From contig JAFMSR010000003.1 of NCBI GenBank assembly GCA_022818135.1, forward strand, positions 13,813,325 through 13,877,324: DNA of 64,000 nt, given 5' to 3'. The notes beneath the pieces are model-generated. The model was not told the DNA's origin. It searched no databases and saw nothing but the letters and a program-made list of their open reading frames with translations. The position numbers were made by a program, and so were the translations under genes. The DNA comes from Saxidomus purpurata. Lineage: Eukaryota; Mollusca; Bivalvia; Venerida; Veneridae. Positions 45,803 to 56,530 of the stretch are shown in pieces (the first letter of the stretch is position 1; each line of letters opens with the position of its first letter).

Positions 45803-48269
45803 CAGTTTAGAGACTGTCCCGAAAATCAGAGTAGAAACTACTCTGGCTGTAATCAGTAGCGTATCATTTCATGTGGTCAGTTTCACAACAGGGAGGGTCA
45901 TAAAACTGCCATTAATCACCTAATTCCTAAATCCTTGTCTGTACCAGGTGGTGAGTTGAAGGAAATCTTGGCCATTTATACTTTGTCCCTTCACTTGATA
46001 ATACGTAAAGCATATCTATAATACAAGAATTTATATTGAGAAACAAGGTGTCTTGTAGACCTAGTCCAGTAAAGAACAGAATTCTTCAAAATCGATGAAA
46101 CTGTTTAGTTTCATGTTTGAGGTACCATCTTAGTTATCTTGAAGTACAACTTCTATGCGTATTACACAATAGGATTATCTGAATGTGTGAAAGCGAACAA
46201 TAGTACTTTTGTTGTCATTGTTTCTGGAATGTTGCACCAACCTGCATATAGGTCTAAACGGAACATTAAAAAAGTATTATCCTTCAAAAAGGCCATACTG
46301 TATTATAGTCAAGTAAGATGCCTGAAACACATGTTGGAATATTAAATGATTTTAAAATGTGCAAGAAATACTTGATATTGAGTCATTTCTCTTATTCTTT
46401 GATAAAAACTAAATCAAACCTTAAAAAAAAGTAAATTTGGGTGGTGGAACCATTATACAGTGATGAAAATTATTTTCACTACATTCAATTGAAATAATAC
46501 AGCACAGATTAGTTTATTTCTGCTTTTGATGATATGCACTTTCCAATGAGGCTTGATCAGTGCCAGATATCTTTTTATGTCCCCGAAGGGTTGCATATTA
46601 AAATCGCAACGTCCGTCCGTCTGTCTGTCGTACATGCCCAGTAGACATTAGGGGGTTAGGGTTTGAGTACAACTTAGCATTGTGAGGTTGTTTCAGTTCA
46701 TTCCGTCATTATGGTGTTAAAAATGGTATTGTGGGGTTAAATAATTCTACTGTGGAGTTAAAAAAGATCAAAGAAAGATCAAGGGATAACTTCTCAAAGT
46801 CCGTCAGGTGAGTACGTCCGTCTGTCCGTCCGTCTGCGTCTGCCCTTACATTTTTCCGTGTCCGGGCTGTAACTTTGTCATGCATTGAAGGATTTCGAAA
46901 TAACTTGGCACAAACGTTCCACACATCAAGATGATGTGTTGCGTGCAAGACCCACGTCCCTACCTCAAAGGTCAAGGTCACACTTGGAGTTTGAAGGTAA
47001 TGGAATCCTCTATATATGCACACATTCGTGTCCGGACTTTTAACTTTGTCATGCATTGAAGGATTTTAAAATAACTTGGCACAAATGTTCAGCACATTAA
47101 GACGATGTGTTGCGTGCTAGACCAACGTACTTTGAGTTTAAAAGTAATGGAATCCTTTATATATGCAAACATTTGTGTCCTGACTGCAACTTTGTCATGC
47201 ATTGATTGATTTTAAAGTAACTTTGCACAAATGTTCAGCACATCAAGACAATGTGTTGGGTGCTAGAACCACCTCAAAGGTCAAGGTCACACTTAGAGTT
47301 TAAAAGTAATGGAATACTGTACATGTATGCATGCATGGTAACTGATCAGTCATGCATGGAAGGATTTTAAAATTACATGGCACGATTGTTGAGCACATGG
47401 AGAGGACACAGACTGTGAGACACCTCTTTCGTGTGAGGAACAGCTCTTGTTTATACTCAAGATGACCACTTTGGAGGGTAATATAACTCCAAGAGTGAAA
47501 TATTTATTCATAATTTGGAATTAACCAATATAATTGAATGTATTAAAAGAGGACTCAGATTGAGGGACTGCATCATAACCACAATATCATTATTATAGAT
47601 AAACAACATACTATTGTTTGACCAAATATCTCCTTATAAAATGACCGAACATTATTTTGTTTCGCTTTTTTTCAGACTCGCTATTGTAATGGATGAATTT
47701 GTTCCCTAGACTGCTCACTCTCAAGTCAGTGAAGTTATTAAATTGGAGGAGAAAATATACATAGACTATGCGGCCCTGCTCCCTAACATTTTTTGTTTGT
47801 TTGTTGGTCACATTTTAGCTTATGCAGCATCTTTCCAGCACAGAGATGCTCAACTAATATTAAATAAAAGTATCTTGAAAATGTAATATCTTTTCAACCT
47901 TTCCCTATTTCAGCATGTTTTCAGAAGCTAAATATGATTTATCTTGGCATTGTTGTGAATAAAATTATGAAGATTACTTTCTTGTAGTATAAGGAATAGG
48001 AGCAGCTATGCATATGTATGCAAAATTAATTGTGAATTTTGCTTCGATAAAGTTTAACACAACATAAAACTTCACCTACAGAACACAAGCGTTTTTCTTC
48101 CTTCTCCTGGTACTAGGGTCTAACTTTATCTCTACCTGGCATTGCTGCCCAAACATCATGACCTGCTGAGATTAATTGGGGTTTTATTGCCTGTGGTCAT
48201 GTAAAATTACATGCCAGATTAGCTAGAAGTCTGTGAATTCTGGAGAAATCCGGGACAGTCTCTAAACTG
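45803..48269. mobile_element. Terminal-inverted-repeat element of 2.47 kb, unclassified
   Basis: Perfect 19-base inverted ends cagtttagagactgtcccg, flanked on both sides by tcta (45799-45802, 48270-48273), a possible 4-bp target duplication. No transposase frame was recognised; a HINE-like element lies inside (46571-47452). It sits in the FAN1 intron between the exons at 45636 and 50691. Confidence 0.6.
46571..47452 (+). mobile_element. HINE/pearl-like repeat with GTCC microsatellites
   Basis: Left part ttttatgtccccgaagggtt with gtccgtccgtctgtctgtc; a second microsatellite at 46816-46840; then about three core units of about 190 bases containing tttgtcatgcattga, ggcacaaatgttcagcac and caaggtcacact; 3' end gtgtgaggaacagctcttgt. 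Two elements may be joined here. Confidence 0.65.
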
Positions 48270-48278
48270 TCTATATAA

Positions 48279-50231
48279 TTATGCCCCCACAAAGTGGGGT
48301 GCATATAGCGTTGCACTTGTCCGTCCGTCCGTCCGTCAGTCCGTCCGTCCGTACGTCCCGAAATCTTGTGAACGCAACTCCTCTTAAACCGGATGGCAGA
48401 TTTTGCTTAAACTTCCAGGGATGAACAACCTTAATGTGTAGATGGTAGTAAAGGAAGGAATTTTCGCGGCGACCAAATTTAACAGAATTATGGCCCTTTG
48501 TTGATTTTTTCACTATATACCATATAGAAATTTTGTGAAAGCAACTCCTCTTAAACCGGATGGCAGATTTTGCTTAAACTTCCAGTGATGAACAACCTTA
48601 ATGTGTAGATGGAAGTAAAGGAAGGAATTTTTGCGGCGACCAAATTTAACAGAATTATGGCCCTTTGTTGATTTTTATGCCCCCACAAAGTGGGAGCATA
48701 TAGCGTTGCACTTGTCCGTCCGTCCGTACGTCCCGAAATCTTGTGAACGCAACTCCTCTTAAACCGGATGGCAGATTTTGCTTAAACTTCCAGGGATGAA
48801 CAACCTTAATGTGTAGATGGTAGTAAAGGAAGGAATTTTCGCGGCGACCAAATTTAACAGAATTATGGCCCTTTGTTGATTTTTTCACTATATACCATAT
48901 AGAAATTTTGTGAAAGCAACTCCTCTTAAACCGGATGGCAGATTTTGCTTAAACTTCCAGTGATGAACAACCTTAATGTGTAGATGGAAGTAAAGGAAGG
49001 AATTTTTGCGGCGACCAAATTTAACAGAATTATGGCCCTTTGTTGATTTTTTCACTATATACCATATAGAAATTTTGTGAAAGCAACTCCTCTTAAACCG
49101 GATGGCAGATTTTGCTTAAACTTCCAGTGATGAACAACCTTAATGTGTAGATGGAAGTAAAGGAAGGAATTTTTTGCGGCGACCAAATTTAACAGAATTA
49201 TGGCCCTTTGTTGATTTTTATGCCCCCACAAAGTGGGAGCATATAGCGTTACACTTGTCCGTCCGTCCGGACGTCTGTCCGTACGTCCCGAAATCTTGTG
49301 AACGCAACTCCTCTTAAACCGGATGGCAGATTTTGCTTAAACTTCCAGGGATGAACAACCTTAATGTGTAGATGGTAGTAAAGAAAGGAATTTTTGCTGC
49401 GACCAAATTTAACAGAATTATGGCCCTTTGTTGATTTTTTCACTATATACTATGTAGAAATTTTGTGAACGCAACTCCTCTTAAACCGGATGGCAGATTT
49501 TGCTTAAACTTCCAGGGATGAACAACCTTAATGTGTAGATGGCAGTAAAGGAAGGAATTTTTGCTGCGGCCAAATTTAACAGAATTATGGCCCTTTGTTG
49601 ATTTTTTCACTATATACCATATAGAAATTTTGTGAACGCAACTCCTCTTAAACTGGTTGGCAGATTTTGCTTAAACTTCCAGGGATGAACAACCTTAATG
49701 TGTAGATGGTAGTAAAGGAAGGAATTTTTGTTGCGACCAAATTTAACAGAATTATGGCCCTTTGTTAAGTTTTTCACTATATACCATATAGAAATATTGT
49801 GAACGCAACTCCTCTTAAACCGGATGGCAGATTTTGCTTAAACTTCCAGGGATGAACAGCTTTAATGTGTAGATGGTAGTAAAGGAAGAAATTTTTGTTG
49901 CGACCAAATTTAACAGAATTATGGCCCTTTGTTGATTTTTTCACTATATACCATATAAATTTGTTGCGACCAAATTTAACAGAATTATGGCCCTTTGTTG
50001 ATTTTTTCACTATATACCATATAAATAATTGAACATATAAATTTTACATTTGTAATTTAATTTAACATGTACATAAGGTTACCTGTAGATCATTTTAGGT
50101 ATATGTACAGAAATGAAACAGTGGAATGAAAAAGTTCCACATAAAAATCTTACATACAGATATGCTTGCTCTTGTTTATGAGCACATCTGCACAGTGGGG
50201 GCATCCGTGTCCTTTGGACACAATTCTAGTT
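48279..50231 (+). mobile_element. HINE-like element, family F3, with three heads
   Basis: 5' head ttatgcccccacaaagtggg plus a GTCC microsatellite occurs at 48279, 48675 and 49217, followed by about 2, 3 and 4-5 core units of about 165 bases (ggcagattttgcttaaactt). Single 3' end at 50191-50231: cagtgggggcat, hairpin gtgtcc-ttt-ggacac, terminal ctagttt. The subterminal inverted repeat is ATGCCCCCAC. Confidence 0.85.
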
Positions 50232-50690
50232 TAAAACTGCTTTGCTCCGAAACCGCCATTCGTCCATTAAAAAGTGTACAGACAAGCAGAAAACCTATGC
50301 ATCAAATCAAAATAGCAGCATTTTTTGATTTAGCAGATATATAATGATTACACATCATGCTTTTAAAGCTATGGACAGATGATTAAATTGTCTTATTGAT
50401 GCACAATTAACATACTGCACTTGGACTGAACGTTAACTTCACATCATCACACAACTGGTCATAACTTTATTCCTCCGCTCAGTAACTGGTATCATGTATA
50501 ATATACATGGTGTACGTATTTGCATGTATCTAAAACAAAACTGAAATTGCCTAGCAACAAACTACCTTATACATTGTACACTATACAACAATCTAAATTA
50601 GTAAACCAAAACTGAAGGTACAAGGTACCTTGCAAGAAACAATCATATAAATAATCTAAATCTAATTTAGCAAGACAAAACTGTAGGTAC
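50232..50690. other. Unique intron sequence of FAN1
   Basis: AT-rich. aaccaaaactgaaggtac and gacaaaactgtaggtacc-like stretches (50607 and 50675) repeat each other next to the exon donor. Confidence 0.5.
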
Positions 50691-50741
50691 CTCCACCGAA
50701 GCATTTTTCAGCCATTCCAGTCGATCATCAATATGCTGCTG
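50691..50741 (-). CDS. FAN1: FAN1 nuclease, exon cut by the assembly gap
   Basis: 17 codons, QQHIDDRLEWLKNASVE, in phase 0 before the donor gtacct. They join in frame to the exon at 45538-45636 and match the helical stretch that lies upstream of it in FAN1. The 5' part of the exon is in the 500-N gap. The SAP, TPR and the rest of the gene are not visible on the far side of the gap. Confidence 0.72.
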
Positions 50742-51241
50742 NNNNNNNNNNNNNNNNNNNNNNNNNNNNNNNNNNNNNNNNNNNNNNNNNNNNNNNNNNN
50801 NNNNNNNNNNNNNNNNNNNNNNNNNNNNNNNNNNNNNNNNNNNNNNNNNNNNNNNNNNNNNNNNNNNNNNNNNNNNNNNNNNNNNNNNNNNNNNNNNNNN
50901 NNNNNNNNNNNNNNNNNNNNNNNNNNNNNNNNNNNNNNNNNNNNNNNNNNNNNNNNNNNNNNNNNNNNNNNNNNNNNNNNNNNNNNNNNNNNNNNNNNNN
51001 NNNNNNNNNNNNNNNNNNNNNNNNNNNNNNNNNNNNNNNNNNNNNNNNNNNNNNNNNNNNNNNNNNNNNNNNNNNNNNNNNNNNNNNNNNNNNNNNNNNN
51101 NNNNNNNNNNNNNNNNNNNNNNNNNNNNNNNNNNNNNNNNNNNNNNNNNNNNNNNNNNNNNNNNNNNNNNNNNNNNNNNNNNNNNNNNNNNNNNNNNNNN
51201 NNNNNNNNNNNNNNNNNNNNNNNNNNNNNNNNNNNNNNNNN
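50742..51241. other. Assembly gap (500 N), inside FAN1
   Basis: Exactly 500 unknown bases between a FAN1 exon and an F1 HINE fragment. Confidence 0.99.
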
Positions 51242-51482
51242 CTGAAACCACAAGGCCTAGAGCATAGATATTTGGCATGTAGCATTGCCTAGTAGACCTC
51301 TTCAAAGTTTGTTCAAATTATGCCCCTGGGGTCAAAATTGACCTTGCCCGGGGGGGATCATTTGTTTTACAAAGGCGTATATAGGAAAACTTATTTGGTA
51401 TATAACATTATCTAGTGATCTTCCACCAGGCAAGTGGACTTGTACCAAGGTGAGCGATATAGGGCCATCTTGGCCCTCTTGT
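51242..51482 (+). mobile_element. HINE family F1, 3' part only (5' part in gap)
   Basis: One core unit, then ggtgagcgatatag, hairpin gggccatcttggccc, terminal cttgtt. Almost identical to 57095-57334, with about three differences. Confidence 0.85.
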
Positions 51483-51639
51483 TAATTAATTGGGATTGTG
51501 TTTGGGGCTCATGGGGTTAAAGTCTAGGGTTTTTTCTAAAAATAGAAAAATGGGAAAAAAAACAACATCTTTAGTTGCAATTGAATTATTGTGACCAAAC
51601 TCTAATTATTATTATGAAAACCTTTTTTGGGATCGCGTT

Positions 51640-51729
51640 CTGGGGCCAAGGTCAAGGACACTGTTACCTAAAAAATGGTGATAAATAAACTCAGACGAGC
51701 ATCAGGCATTTGCAGTCGGTGCTCTTGTT
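51640..51729 (+). mobile_element. 3' end of another HINE-like repeat
   Basis: gccaaggtcaaggacactgt, then gagcatcaggcatttgcagt and cggtgctcttgttt: a loose hairpin gagca...tgctc before cttgttt. Confidence 0.45.
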
Positions 51730-51778
51730 TGTATGTCCATCCATCCATTAGTTTGTTTACACTATTGCATGCACATTT

Positions 51779-54006
51779 TTGTCGAGCCGCTTTCGAAAGC
51801 TCGATATAGTTGTCCAAATGGCAGTTCGGTGTATGCGCGTTTTTGCGTCCGTCTGAGTTTAGTTTGTCCGGAGCATATCTTCTTCATGCATGGAGGGATT
51901 TTTAGCTCGACTATTCGAAGAATAAGGAGACTATTGCACTCGCCCCGGCGTCGGCGTCTGCGTTGGTTAAAGTTTTTAATAAAGTCAAATGTCTTGAATA
52001 CTATCAAAGGTATTGACTTGAAACTCAAAATATATCTTTACCATCAACATCTACACCTGAGGAAACAATCCCCATAACTCTGTTTTGATTTTTGACAGAT
52101 TTATGCCCCTTTTTAACTTAGAAATTTTGGTTAAAGTTTTTTATAAATTCAAATATCTTGCATATTTTCAAAGGTATTGGCTTGAAACTCAAAATATATC
52201 TTTACCATCAACATCTACACCTGAGGAAACAATCCTCATAACTCTGTTTTGATTTTTGACAGATTTATGCCCCTTTTTAACTTAGAATTTTTTGTTAAAG
52301 TTTTTAATAAAGTCAAATATCCTGAATACTATCAAAGGTATTGACTTGAAACTCAAACTGTATGTTTACCATCAACATCTACACCTGAGGAAACAATCCC
52401 CATAACTCTGTTTTGATTTTTGACAGATTTATGCCCCTTTTTAACTTAGAATTTTTGGTTAAAGTTTATTATAAATTCAAATATCTTGCAAATTAACAAA
52501 GGTATTGACTTGAAACTCAAGATATATCTTAACCATCAGCATCTACACCTGAGGAAACAATCCTCATAACTCCGTTTTGATTTTTGACAGATTTATGCCC
52601 CTTTTTAACGTAGATTTTTTTGTTAAAGATTTTTATAAATTCAAATATCTTGAATACTATCAAAGGTATTGACTTGAAACTCAAAGAACGTCTACAATCA
52701 ACATCTACACCTGAGGAAACAATCCCCATAACTCTGTTTTTATTTTTGACAGATTTATGCCCCTTTTTAACTTAGAATATTTGGTAAAAGATTTTATAAA
52801 GTCGAATGTTTTGAATACTATCAAAGGTATTGACTTGAAACTCAAAGTATATGTCTACCATCAACATCTACATCTGAGGAAACAATCCCCATAACTCTGT
52901 TTTGATTTTTGACAGATTTATGCCCCTTTTTAACTTTGATTTTTTTATGGACTTAAAATGTATGTTTACTGTCAACATCTTCACCAATATTTTTGATTTT
53001 TGACATTGATGCCCCTTTTTAACTTAGAATTTTGTCACAGTTTTTACCAGACTAACATGGAAATACTCGAAATGGCTTTCTTTTTGAAATATCATAGAAT
53101 AATTATGCAGCATGCAGCGGTCATGCTTTTTTAATTCTATACATTTCAATTTTGAAAAGTTACAAAGTTATTCATGATCAAATTTACAAGGTTATGCTTT
53201 CTTTTGAAATTATCCCCTCCTCCCTCCACTTGGCTTACAGAATCCAGAGTAAGGCTTTGAATGTAATGTACATTTACAAAGGTCTTTGAACAAGTTTCAT
53301 ATCTTTGACCTTAATTCTTACAGACAATTACGCAATACTCCTGTTCTTTGACAAAGAACCCATTTTACCAACAATCTTTCGAATAGTCGAGCGTGCTGTC
53401 ATGTGACAGCTCTTGTTATGTTACTTGGTACTAATGTTCACCATCATGTTCACCATCATGAGATGGAGTGTCATCCGCAAGAACCAGGTCTGTAGTTCCA
53501 AGGTCAAGGTCACACTTAAAGTCCAAAGATCAGATGCAAGAATAATTCAAGAATGACTTTGTTGGGAGCATTTCTTCTTCATGCATGGAGGGATTTTGAT
53601 GTTACTTGGCACAAATGTTGAACACCATGAGACAGAGTGTCATGTGCAAGAACCAGGTCCCTTGGTCTAAGGTCAAGGTCACACTTAGAGGTTAAAGTTC
53701 AAATTCAAGAATATCTTTGTCCGGAGCATTTCTTCTTCATGCATGGAGGGATTTTGATGTAACTTGGCACAAATATTCACCACCATGAGCTACCCTTGGT
53801 TTTTAGAATTACTTCCCTTTGTTGTTACTATAAATAGCTTATATTGTAACTTTTTTATTACTTGCCGTAGAGTAAAATCGAGACCACTTTTCTGTGGTAC
53901 AACATGCATGTTACATCCGAGGTGTATTTTGACCTATCTCTTCTTGGTAAGGAATTAGCCCTTTTGACAGCTGGCGGCTCGACATGTTGCATGTGGGCAT
54001 CTAGTT
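51779..54006 (+). mobile_element. HINE-like element, family F4, interrupted by F2
   Basis: 5' end tgtcgagccgctttcgaaag and a gcgtccgtctg stretch; the body breaks off at gcatggagggatt (51900) and resumes at 53418 with atgttacttgg, continuing with caaggtcaaggtcacactt units; 3' end tggcggctcgaca, hairpin acatg-ttg-catgt, terminal ctagtt. The subterminal inverted repeat is TGTCGAGCCGC. Confidence 0.82.
51902..53417 (+). mobile_element. HINE-like element, family F2, nested in F4
   Basis: 5' tttagctcgactattcgaag, gcgtcggcgtctgcg stretch, about six core units of 160-170 bases, 3' cgaatagtcgagcgtgctgt, hairpin gctgtcatgtgacagc, terminal cttgtt. Opposite orientation to the F2 copy at 38674-43642. Confidence 0.87.
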
Positions 54007-54009
54007 TAA

Positions 54010-54330
54010 ACTATCTTAATGAAACTTAAAAACAATGTATATGGCCACAAGATTTCAGATGAGTTCCATTATGGGTTTGATCGGATAAGTTCTTTATGAA
54101 ATATGGCCCATGATTTAACAAAAAATGCAATATTTAACTATGTTTACACCCTAGGACTTTCATTACTTCACTAATTCTAACCATATTTACAGAGAATTTG
54201 TATGTCTTGGATTTTGGATGAAAAAATTATGGGCTTGATTGGATTTGTTCTTCCAGAGTTATGGCCCATTATTTAACAAAATTGCAATATTTAACTGTTT
54301 ACATTCTAGCACCTCATTTCTTCACTAAAC
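54010..54330 (+). repeat. Two tandem units of about 165 bp
   Basis: Both units contain atggcccat-atttaacaaaa and gcaatatttaact. They look like core units of yet another HINE-type repeat, without ends. Confidence 0.65.
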
Positions 54331-54334
54331 CTTC

Positions 54335-55114
54335 GAAGGGGTGTTCCTTGCATGATTGTTCAGGGAATTCCATTCCATGCAGAACTCTGGTTGCCATGGC
54401 AATAAATAGGACAATTTTTAAAAATCTTCTTTGAAATAAGAAGGCTTACACCTTAGATATTTAGCATGCAGTGTTGCCTTTTAGACTTTTACTAAGATTA
54501 TTTATATTACAAATTATAATAATCAGGTCAAAATTGACCATGCCACTTAATTGTACATAGACCTATAAAGGAAAACCTTAAAACCTTTTAAAAAAAAAAT
54601 TCTGCAAAACCACATGGCCTAGAGCTAAGAAATTTGGTATGTAGAATTGTCAAATGCACCTCTACAAAATTTGTTCAAATCATGCACCTGGGGTCAATAT
54701 TGACCTCGCCCACTTGGGGGTGGAAGGGTTGGGTCCCTTGTCTTTATATAGAGTTAAAGGAAAAACCTAGCTTCGTGTGAGTTTCAATAGCAACAATTGA
54801 CTTACCAAGCAACCATTGACTCCCTTAGTAAGCATTGACTTACCCTAGCAACCAGTGACTTCCCCTTGAAACAAGTGACTTTCCCTAGCTACCACATCCA
54901 GTGAATTCCTAAGCAACAATTGACTTCCCATAGCAACCATTGAATTCCTTACCAACCATTGACTTTCTAAGCAACAATTTTATCCCCTAGCAACCATTGA
55001 CTTCCTTTAGCAACAAGTGACTTCCTTAGTGACTTTTAGCATCATCTTGCCACCAATGACTTCCTTAGGCAAGTTCTCAGGTGAGCGATATAGGGCCATA
55101 ATGGCCCTCTTGTT
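54335..55114 (+). mobile_element. HINE family F1, 5'-truncated, with inner minisatellite
   Basis: Core units from about 54335, then 54785-55075 a minisatellite of gcaaccattgacttcc units (about 20-24 bases), then caggtgagcgatatag, hairpin gggccataatggccc, terminal cttgtt. Confidence 0.8.
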
Positions 55115-55752
55115 TAATTATCCCCTTTCTTACATTTTCTTATCCTGAGTGTAAATCTTAAGGTGCTGAACGTAATTTGTTCAAATTGCATACAGTGGGA
55201 GAGGACATCCAAAGGAAGAGCTGTGCCCAAAAACCATAACCCCTATGTGTCAATTATCTCCCTTTAGTTTCTGTAAAATTTCTGTCAGATCACATAATGC
55301 TGCAATATGCAATGATTTTAGACCAAACTTAATATATAGTATTGCAATGCTAAAAAAAAATTAAATAATATTCCACCCCCAAACCCCCGGGGGGCCCCCC
55401 CCTTAAAATTGTCAGCTTTTGCTTTTAATTGTTCAAAGCTTTCAGATGGAACAAGTAAGCATAAATCCACACACAGCACACGCCATCATTGTGATAAAAA
55501 ACCATTATACTTTTTAGCCTGATGTACTGTGTATATTATGTTCAGTTTCATCTGTACTTATTCTCCTATGGATATGAATCGATATTGATTGAACTGTCAC
55601 TTTCTATTTTCTATAGAACAAGCATCAACATTGGGTGATGGATATTTGAACTTGTACCCATGTTATAGTGATATCCTACTCTACCTTGGGGTACTCAGTT
55701 TTTCCTTTCAATCTAGTAAATAGAAATAAATGTATGTGTTTAAATGTAATAC
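55115..55752. other. Spacer, no gene recognised
   Basis: A C/G run (cccccggggggcccccc) at 55385-55402. Otherwise AT-rich. Confidence 0.5.
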
Positions 55753-56107
55753 CTGTGATCTATGGCCATGCTTGTAGGGCAGTCAACACCATTGTGGTTT
55801 TGACAGTACATGTCAATATAGTTATTGTTGTGCTTGCCGCATCTCTCCATTGGTGCCCCAGGTAATTTCTTGCCCGAACCTCCCTGTACTGAAGGTCGTT
55901 TCTGGATGGGTTATCAAGGATTCTGTGTCCAGATAGTATTGCAACATCCTCGTGAACTTTGACACAGGTTAAGCAGTAATAGTCGTCACATTCCACGCAG
56001 TATTTCTCTGCTTCAGTGTGTTTTCCCTTACGTTTACATATCACACAACGTAAATCAAAGGTTTCAGCAGGCACAATTCCTGCAGCTATACTTCATCCAC
56101 ACCCCAT
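55753..56107 (-). pseudogene. Dead TRIM-like B-box exon, paralogue of 29067-29426
   Basis: Reads CVICKRKGKHTEAEKYCVEC and DDYYCLTCVKVHEDV (B-box 1, whole), then, one frame over, GKKLPGAPMERCGKHNNNYI and CPTSMAIDHR (B-box 2) to a donor gtatta at 55752. An aligned ATG at 56105-56107 is followed at codon 5 by TGA (56093-56095). There is a one-base shift before B-box 2, and one zinc ligand is Ser (CPTS, against CATC in the other copy). No matching second exon is seen downstream. A duplicated, decayed exon. Confidence 0.78.
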
Positions 56108-56530
56108 TTTCAGTACTTGTTAAGTCCCATCCTATCTGTTTTCTTTGTCAGTTTTCTTTCAAAAATTAAAATGTTCGGTGTTGATTATTATTTATTATTA
56201 GAATGATTACAGTGATATAGACAAACAAGTTTGATTAAGATTAACTGAAAAATGTCTTAAACTAGATAGATTTAAAATGCAAAATTTTCCACCTTCACAA
56301 ACTCCATTTGGGGTAACAGTATAAAGGCTTATCAAGTCCAAATGTTTGTGAACAAATTAACATGTTTATTTGTTTTGTACATGGTGAGCTGTCATTGGAT
56401 GATAAGAAAAAATGGATCCAATATGATAAATGTTTTACAAGTTCTAACTCTTTTTATTAATTCAATCATTTAAATATTGATTTCGCTTATCATACTTCTC
56501 CTAAGCCATGTTGTTTCATTAAACAGATTT
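56108..56530. other. Spacer, no gene recognised
   Basis: AT-rich unique sequence upstream of the dead exon. Confidence 0.5.

Noticed and set aside
48271..50010. Repeated minus-strand frames beginning MKKSTKGHNSVKFG
   Set aside because: They are translations of the F3 core units, with no independent coding evidence.
51762..52729. Minus-strand frames with SFKSIPLIVFK in the F2 copies
   Set aside because: Chance open frames in F2 tandem units.
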